Of a DNA stretch of 64,000 nucleotides, positions 60,001-64,000 are shown piece by piece. A program made the translations under genes and the position numbers. Positions within the stretch are counted from its first letter, which is position 1. Each line of letters starts with the position of its first letter. The notes under the pieces are model-generated. The model did not search any database, was not told the DNA's origin, and saw nothing but the letters and a program-made list of their open reading frames with translations. Source of the stretch: an uncultured Anaeroplasmataceae bacterium (lineage in GTDB: Bacteria; Bacillota_I; Bacilli_A; Acholeplasmatales; Anaeroplasmataceae); the NCBI GenBank assembly GCA_944325035.1, contig CALUYM010000003.1, positions 96,543-160,542 of the forward strand. The letters run 5' to 3'.

Positions 60001-60826
60001 TGAAATTCCAACACTATCTCGTGTTTTAGACAATAAGACAGAATTAGAAGATTTTTATGGAATAGGTGGAGAAGAAACAAACATAAATTATGTTTCAAAT
60101 TCAACTTATCAAGTAAGTATTAATCCAAGTGGTGATGTGTGGTTAAATGTGACTGATGTAAATGGTTATGTTTCACAGTTAGCTACAGGATATAATATAT
60201 TACCTAGTGTTACAATTTCTAGTGGTTATTATTATGTAAATGGAAATAATACTAACGTTAGAGCAACAAGTGAAACTGTTGGTAAAGTTTATTTAGATGG
60301 ATATAAAGTTTTTGCAGGCGGAATTGATTTGAATTATTCATTATATGGTAATGAAGGTTTACTTTTAGGAGTTTATAATAATCAAGTTTATGTTGATGTT
60401 GAAAAAACAGTCGTTCCATATCAAGATAGCTCTACTGCTGTTTTAACAATTGATCACAATTGTAATTATCAAATTGATGGAGAAGAAGCAGGTGTTACGT
60501 ATGCACCAGAAATCGGTTCAACTAAAGAAGGTTACTATGTGATTGATGGATATATTACTGAATATAAAGCAAGTGGTGATGGTACAATTATCACTCAGTC
60601 TTTAAGTGAAGATGGATATTTAAAAATAAATGGACATAAGACTGATATTTATGTTGAGCATACAATTGTTCAGGGAGGTCAAGTATCGAGTCTTCCAATT
60701 AATAGTTTAATCTTATTAGTTTGTTTATGTTTAGCTTCCCATCCATTAATCTCTTTAATGCGTGGATGTGTACCATTCACTAAAAAACAAGTTAAAAAGA
60801 TTACAGATTTAATTAATAGAATTTAA
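57083..60826 (+). CDS. CtpE-like cation P-type ATPase with charged N-terminus and extracytoplasmic repeat domain
   Basis: A 1247-residue protein, far longer than its class (about 800-900). Residues 1-190 are a Lys/Glu-rich, Ala-containing coiled coil. The ATPase follows: TGESDS (actuator), IPSGLYLV (ion site), CLDKTGTITDG (phosphorylated Asp, about 462), and MTGDGVNDILALKEADCSIA. Helices near 755-905 are followed, before a final helix at about 1210-1230, by some 290 extracytoplasmic residues with YYxVDG-like repeats (EGGYYTVDGR, SGYYYVNGNN, EGYYVIDGYI, DGYLKINGHK). Known relatives move Ca2+ or other cations. It interrupts the conserved mrnC-rlmB order. Confidence 0.85.
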   Translation: MTKNKDNKVEENLDKTNGQTSEIKEMLNEGVSGENLDDATNNEKVVEDKWGKPADIEEVKEETKSDVINDIKAEQKAKQLAEKEQEWQRRKEERERQIAEKNRKKEAEKIEHQKELQAKAEKRAIAKSQNEDDKLVRAAEKRRQKILKNGSLSKKLKKKAGEIQRIEAKIEEGLTQEQVDNRINQGLNNYKQKGSTKTIPQIIFGNIFTLFNILIFAIAGWLISVRSIKDLTFLVIVLANLIIGIIQEILAKNTIDRLSLISAPSCEVIRDGKKQDISLEELVLDDLLILSNGRQICSDSIVVEGRIEVNEALLTGESDSIVKNPGDTLYSGSFVVSGNCIARVDKVGSDNYIEQLTGQAKQYKKPNSEILKSLKRIIFVMGIVVILSGLALFYIQHFKNGLSYETSVRKTAGAMIGMIPSGLYLVTTVALAVGVIRLGRSNVLVQELYCIEMLARIDILCLDKTGTITDGSMNVKNVIDYNVIDGLTTKNIISALLNATNDNNMTNVALEQKFGRGKRIKHTAVIPFSSQRKYSAATFEKYGTFVIGAPEFVLRDNFRVVQSDVNRQAKEGYRVLVIAHTKESIENGELPNVTLEPVSLILIEDNVRPDAIDTINYFKSSGVQVKVISGDNPITVSKVAERAGIDNADNFISLDGLTDLEVVRAAARYTVFGRVSPAQKRLLVQTLQELGHKVAMTGDGVNDILALKEADCSIAVASGSEAARNVSHLVLLDSNFNSMPKVVAEGRRVISNVAKVAKLYLTKTIFSLLLAIEALIRGSYPISTNQLLMIDFLCIGLPSVFLILEPNNNKAPEHFLRTVIKSAVPGAVAILIQSSLVFALQDTMDFSSRVSSTIIVITATFTCMMVLFETCKPFNNVLRKVLFGSVFTVFIFATLFLPSYFDFSPVSSTFSYYSKNEEVITWKTKEISISEGGYYTVDGRVLEGIFAKQVTSHTVRVVNNRLVIDDTPTDYPPEIPTLSRVLDNKTELEDFYGIGGEETNINYVSNSTYQVSINPSGDVWLNVTDVNGYVSQLATGYNILPSVTISSGYYYVNGNNTNVRATSETVGKVYLDGYKVFAGGIDLNYSLYGNEGLLLGVYNNQVYVDVEKTVVPYQDSSTAVLTIDHNCNYQIDGEEAGVTYAPEIGSTKEGYYVIDGYITEYKASGDGTIITQSLSEDGYLKINGHKTDIYVEHTIVQGGQVSSLPINSLILLVCLCLASHPLISLMRGCVPFTKKQVKKITDLINRI

Positions 60827-60827
60827 G

Positions 60828-60866
60828 ATAAGAGGACGAAATCGTCCTCTTATTCTATCTTTATTT
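60828..60866 (+). terminator. Probable terminator after the P-type ATPase
   Basis: ATAAGAGGACG and CGTCCTCTTAT form a perfect 11-bp stem with an AAAT loop; the tail (TCTATCTTTATTT) is only moderately T-rich. Confidence 0.7.
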
Positions 60867-60914
60867 AAGAAAATATGATACAATTTAAACAAGATGAAAT
60901 AAATGGAGAATAAT

Positions 60915-61625
60915 ATGGCAAAAATATTTGGAAAGAACTGTATATATGAAGCTATTCGTGCAGGACATAAAATAAATAAGATGTATGTACTTGAACAAGC
61001 CTTAGAAAAAAATAAAAATTTTATTCCACTACTTAACGACAAGAAAATTAAGTATGAAGTGGTAGATAAGAAAAAGATGGATAGTCTGTTTCCGACTAAT
61101 CATCAAGGCTATGGAGCGATTGCACAAGATTATGAATATAGTGATTTAGAAATTCTATTTGAAAAAGTACAAACAGAAAAAAGACGTATCGTGTTGGTTT
61201 TAGATGGCATTGAAGATCCACATAATTTTGGGGCAATTTTACGTAGCGCAGATGCTTTTGGAGTAAAAGGAGTCGTAATACCTAAAAATCGTAGTGTAAG
61301 TATTACTGATACAGTAGCTCATATTTCAACTGGGGCGATTGAATATGTTCCAATTGTTATGGTAAATAATTTACAAACAGCTTTAATTAAATTAAAAGAG
61401 CAAGGTTATTGGATTGTAGGTACGGATGCTTCTGGAGAAGTGAGAGCAAGTGACTTACCATCAGATTTAGATTTAGCAGTTATAATTGGATCTGAAGGTT
61501 TTGGAATGTCTAAAGTGTGTAAAAAACAATGTGATTATATTTTGCAAATTCCAATGGAAGGTCATGTTAATTCTTTAAATGCAAGTGTTAGTTGTGGCAT
61601 AGTTTTAGCATTAATTAAACAGTAA
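60915..61625 (+). CDS. rlmB: 23S rRNA (guanosine-2'-O-)-methyltransferase, TrmH family
   Basis: A SPOUT methyltransferase of 236 residues. An L30e-like N-terminal part (IYEAIRAGHKINKMYV) precedes the knot domain with LDGIEDPHNFGAILRSADAFG, IGSEGFGMS and IPMEGHVNSLNASVSCGI, the three TrmH/SpoU boxes. The ATG at 60915 has GGAG six bases upstream; the in-frame ATG at 60903 has none. The equivalent gene in Bacillus (yacO) sits at the same place. yacP, which normally follows, is missing here. Confidence 0.94.
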   Translation: MAKIFGKNCIYEAIRAGHKINKMYVLEQALEKNKNFIPLLNDKKIKYEVVDKKKMDSLFPTNHQGYGAIAQDYEYSDLEILFEKVQTEKRRIVLVLDGIEDPHNFGAILRSADAFGVKGVVIPKNRSVSITDTVAHISTGAIEYVPIVMVNNLQTALIKLKEQGYWIVGTDASGEVRASDLPSDLDLAVIIGSEGFGMSKVCKKQCDYILQIPMEGHVNSLNASVSCGIVLALIKQ

Positions 61626-62129
61626 TTGATTTGGAATAATTTTAACGAATATGAATTGATTTATTTGTGTATGGAGCGAAATGAAAAAGCTCTAAATTTG
61701 ATTTTTATGAAATATGAAGAAATTTTTAAGTATTTTTTATATAAAAATCATGTGAATTGGAAAGACTATGATAGTCTTCTTGGTGAAGGTAGATATTTAA
61801 TTTATTATTGTCTTCAGGTTTATAATGGCATTCATCCTTTTTTTGCATTTTATAAATTATGTGCGATCAGGTTAATAATGAGGCACTTTAGGAAACAAAA
61901 AATAAAGGAAGTTAATATAGAAGGATTTGAAATATCATCATCATTAAAAGAAAGTCAATTAACGGAACCAATAACAATTATCTATACTAATAAGCTTCAA
62001 GAACAAATCGGAGAAGGTATTAAAAATGGTAAAAAATTAAACGAGATTGCTCAGGATTTAAACCTTAATCCTAAGAAAGTTTATTATGAGTTTTCTAAAC
62101 TTAAAAAGACCAATTTAAAGAAATCTTAA
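61626..62129 (+). CDS. Divergent sigma-H-like sigma-70 family factor
   Basis: A 167-residue protein in the place of sigH. ELIYLCMERNEKALNLIFMKY is the start of sigma region 2 (family: eLi..a..Gn..A...l...Y), with an atypical L-x-G-E-G-R-YLIYYCLQ region 2.2, and the C-terminus has a region 4 helix-turn-helix (KKLNEIAQDLNLNPKKVYYEFSKL). It is shorter and more diverged than SigH (218 residues). The start is probably TTG at 61626, directly after the rlmB stop; there is no clear ribosome site, suggesting coupling or low expression. In spore formers SigH drives early sporulation genes. Confidence 0.7.
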   Translation: MIWNNFNEYELIYLCMERNEKALNLIFMKYEEIFKYFLYKNHVNWKDYDSLLGEGRYLIYYCLQVYNGIHPFFAFYKLCAIRLIMRHFRKQKIKEVNIEGFEISSSLKESQLTEPITIIYTNKLQEQIGEGIKNGKKLNEIAQDLNLNPKKVYYEFSKLKKTNLKKS

Positions 62130-62151
62130 ATATAATTTTTTCCGTTCTTCC

Positions 62152-62180
62152 TTGACTAAAGACCTAACTTATAATAAAAT
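62152..62180 (+). promoter_or_regulatory. Sigma-A type promoter of rpmG-secE-nusG
   Basis: TTGACT (62152-62157), 17-bp spacer, TAAAAT (62175-62180). Confidence 0.7.
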
Positions 62181-62217
62181 AAGTTAGCATACACTTTTGA
62201 AAAGGTGGTTTTTAATT

Positions 62218-62367
62218 ATGAGACAAAAGGTAATCCTTGTTTGCGAAGAATGTCTAAGTAGAAACTATACGACGACAAAAAATAAACAAACAACACCAGA
62301 GCGACTTGAATTTTTAAAATATTGTCCTCGTTGCAATAAAAAAACAGTACATAAAGAAACGAAATAG
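62218..62367 (+). CDS. rpmG: 50S ribosomal protein L33
   Basis: A 49-residue protein, [12 protein letters not shown]...NYTTTKNK...[20 protein letters not shown], with both zinc-binding CxxC pairs (CEEC, CPRC) intact. Position upstream of secE matches rpmGB in Bacillus. Ribosome site AAAGGTGG. Confidence 0.95.
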   Translation: MRQKVILVCEECLSRNYTTTKNKQTTPERLEFLKYCPRCNKKTVHKETK

Positions 62368-62379
62368 GAGAATAGGAAA

Positions 62380-62802
62380 ATGGCAATTAAAGAAAAAAAA
62401 GATCGCATTGATCAACCAAGTAGATTGAAGCAAGCTTTAGAAGCAGATTCAAAAGTATTAAATGTTTTAATTTTAATTTTATCGATGGCTTTAATTATTT
62501 TAGGTGTTTTCTTACTAAATGGAACACTAGAAATTAAATCAACTGTTCCTGTCATTGGTTCATTCCCAACAGCTTTCTCAATTATTATCTTAGTAATTGG
62601 TTGCGTATCTTTAGTGTATGGAATGTTCCCATTTGCTAAAGCAGCTTTTCCAGAGCTTAAGCGCATAACATGGCCAACAGGCAAGTTATTTTTAATGAAC
62701 ACATTAAAAGTATTTAGTTTCTTAATTATTTTTACATTATTGTATTTAATGTATGATGTATTAGTAAGTGAATTGATTTCGGGAATCTTAAACATTAAGT
62801 AA
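62380..62802 (+). CDS. secE: Preprotein translocase subunit SecE, three-helix form
   Basis: Part of the SecYEG channel. The conserved end is FPELKRITWPTGKLFLMNT followed by the single essential helix (FSFLIIFTLLYLMYDVLV). At 140 residues it is much longer than the 60-residue SecE of Bacillus: two extra helices (about 27-45 and 60-82) come first, as in E. coli SecE. Start site TAGGAGAATAGGAAA. Neighbours rpmG and nusG confirm. Confidence 0.93.
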   Translation: MAIKEKKDRIDQPSRLKQALEADSKVLNVLILILSMALIILGVFLLNGTLEIKSTVPVIGSFPTAFSIIILVIGCVSLVYGMFPFAKAAFPELKRITWPTGKLFLMNTLKVFSFLIIFTLLYLMYDVLVSELISGILNIK

Positions 62803-62815
62803 AAGGTGATTTATA

Positions 62816-63367
62816 ATGAGTAAAAAATGGTATATCGTACAAACATATTCAGGACAAGAAAATTCTGTGACAGAAGATTTAAAACACAGAAGCATTTCAA
62901 TGGGATTTAAAGATATTATCTTAGATGTAATTAGCCCAGATGAAACATATGAAGAAACAAAAAAAGATGGAACAAAAGTAACTAAAACAAGAAAGATGTT
63001 CCCAGGTTACGTCTTTGTGTTAATGGAAGTAGAAAAAGAAGTTGACGAGCGTGCATGGTTCATGATTCGTAATACGCAAAAAGTTACTGGTTTCTTAGGT
63101 TCATCAGGTAATGGTACAAAACCAAATCCAGTTCCTCAATCTGAAATGGATGTAATTTTAATGCGTATGGGTGTTCTTGAAAAACCTAGATTTGAAATTG
63201 GTCTAGGTGACAAAGTTCTAATTATAAATGGACCTTGGAGAGATCAAATTGCTAGTGTATCAGCAATCAATGAAGAAAAACAAATTATCACAGTACTAGT
63301 TGAAATGTTTGGTCGTCTTACACCAACTGAATTAGCATTTGATGAAGTAAAGAAAGTTGAAGCGTAG
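62816..63367 (+). CDS. nusG: Transcription elongation/termination factor NusG
   Basis: A 183-residue NGN plus KOW protein: KKWYIVQTYSGQENSV at the start, RKMFPGYVFVLMEV, then the KOW domain FEIGLGDKVLIINGPWRDQ. It binds RNA polymerase and modulates pausing and termination. It has an AGGTGAT site. rplK-rplA, which normally follow, are not next to it here. Confidence 0.97.
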   Translation: MSKKWYIVQTYSGQENSVTEDLKHRSISMGFKDIILDVISPDETYEETKKDGTKVTKTRKMFPGYVFVLMEVEKEVDERAWFMIRNTQKVTGFLGSSGNGTKPNPVPQSEMDVILMRMGVLEKPRFEIGLGDKVLIINGPWRDQIASVSAINEEKQIITVLVEMFGRLTPTELAFDEVKKVEA

Positions 63368-63560
63368 TCTTCAACTTTTAATTATTTTATTGGAAATTAA
63401 TTAAATGATCATAACTATAATTCATAAGTTTATGGTTACAAAAAATAACTATCAAAAAATTTATGATACTGTTTTATATAAAAATAGATTAAATTGATTT
63501 AGTTTGTTTCTTGAAATAAGGTAAAAATTGTAATAAAATAATTCAAAGGAAGTGAAAAAT

Positions 63561-63788
63561 ATGGCACGAAAAAAAAGATTATTCTTAGTGGTATTATTAA
63601 CTTTGTTTATTGATGATATTTGTAACTACATTAATTTTTTTATTGAAAAAAGACCAACAGACATAGAAGCTTTTGATTTGATTATGATACGTTTTAATAC
63701 AGGTACTATAGTCAATTATAGTGTTATTTTCGTATTAGCTATAAGTGTCATCTATTTTTTACTGAATTTCTTTTCAACTGATAAGTAA
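63561..63788 (+). CDS. Small hypothetical membrane protein
   Basis: I do not recognise this 75-residue protein. It has a basic N-terminus, two helices (LFLVVLLTLFIDDICNYINFF and YSVIFVLAISVIYFLLNFF) and a short middle loop. The ATG at 63561 has AAAGGAAG eight bases upstream; the in-frame GTG at 63552 overlaps that spacing. It stands where ribosomal rplK would be expected. Confidence 0.6.
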   Translation: MARKKRLFLVVLLTLFIDDICNYINFFIEKRPTDIEAFDLIMIRFNTGTIVNYSVIFVLAISVIYFLLNFFSTDK

Positions 63789-63930
63789 TCAAGAGAGTCA
63801 AGTATGAAAAAAAGTATGAATAAGACTTCTGAAAAAATAAAGTTTTATAATAAATACAGGAAGAAAATTATAGTTGTAAATAATATTAAAAACTTTAAGA
63901 TAAAAACAATCTAAGCTAAAACAAATATAC

Positions 63931-63966
63931 TAGAGAATTACAAAAAGTAGTTCTCTAATTTTTATA
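63931..63966 (+). terminator. Probable terminator near the window end
   Basis: TAGAGAA and TTCTCTA (with inner AC/GT pairs) form a stem followed by ATTTTTAT. Nothing else is recognised in 63789-64000. Confidence 0.6.
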
Positions 63967-64000
63967 AAAAAAGAAATAAATTAAGTATTTTAAAGAATAG

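Noticed and set aside
57083..60826. P-type ATPase as part of a mobile element
   Set aside because: No transposase, direct repeats or inverted ends flank it, and it overlaps mrnC by 14 bases with similar composition.
63804..63914. 36-codon Lys-rich ORF near the window end
   Set aside because: ATG to TAA is open, but the ribosome site is weak and the composition is what AT-rich noncoding DNA gives. No homology recognised.
1..64000. UGA read as tryptophan (mycoplasma code)
   Set aside because: Conserved tryptophans use TGG, and TGA serves as a stop in the yabP/yabQ overlap.
1..64000. CRISPR array, tRNA or rRNA gene
   Set aside because: No regularly spaced repeats, tRNA T-loop/acceptor patterns or rRNA segments were seen in the intergenic regions.

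Overview
This window comes from an AT-rich (by eye about 30% GC), endospore-forming, low-GC Gram-positive bacterium that uses the standard bacterial code, with TAA, TAG and TGA all acting as stops. The evidence is sporulation genes (yabP, a probable yabQ, spoIIE) and two blocks with Bacillus-like gene order: spoIIE-tilS-hpt-ftsH-rqcP, and cysS-mrnC-rlmB-(sigH-like)-rpmG-secE-nusG. A deep Bacilli/Erysipelotrichia-type lineage fits, but no rRNA is present to prove it. I saw no tRNA, rRNA, CRISPR array, insertion sequence or prophage.

Layout. 1-8 kb: tail of an MgtA-like ATPase, a minus-strand lysS operon, yabP/yabQ, divergent uppP, an M28 peptidase, fba and degV. 8.5-14.7 kb: minus-strand spoIIE-tilS-hpt-ftsH-rqcP run. 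14.9-21 kb: plus-strand maf-dusB-phosphoesterase-MBL hydrolase, then metG-yitT. 21-34.6 kb: the accessory centre of interest. 35-42 kb: an XRE regulator, a siderophore-type ABC importer, nfo, a siroheme reductase and an acyltransferase. 42-43 kb: rplM-rpsI. 43.5-49 kb: two more c-di-GMP turnover genes, then a PAP2 phosphatase behind a riboswitch-like leader. 49-53 kb: a two-gene BadF/HgdC-type activase-dehydratase system. 53.4-55.2 kb: a surface lipoprotein. 55.3-63.4 kb: the cysS-to-nusG block, interrupted by an unusual P-type ATPase.

The most interesting system is at 21.0-34.6 kb. Two membrane EAL proteins (one with intact catalytic residues, one degenerate) are followed by a consensus promoter and a c-di-GMP-I riboswitch. 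The 3' strand of riboswitch stem P1 is also the 5' arm of an intrinsic terminator, which predicts that c-di-GMP turns expression ON. The RNA reads into five TasA/CalY-like exported subunits, two SipW-type (Ser/His) signal peptidases, a membrane-anchored McrB-like AAA+ ATPase and a DUF2357/McrC-like partner with no visible nuclease. This looks like a c-di-GMP-gated surface-fibre locus that has recruited an McrBC-like motor pair, apparently for assembly or secretion rather than DNA restriction. The second major subunit carries an in-frame TAA that removes its last predicted strand.

The 43-48 kb c-di-GMP genes have features that could make signalling switchable. A G10 tract lies between a well-placed short upstream ORF and a GGDEF cyclase gene. 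A U-UUU-UUA slippery heptamer sits exactly where an EAL gene loses its canonical C-terminal tail. The adjacent PAP2 gene appears to start at ATT behind a leader with a strong terminator.
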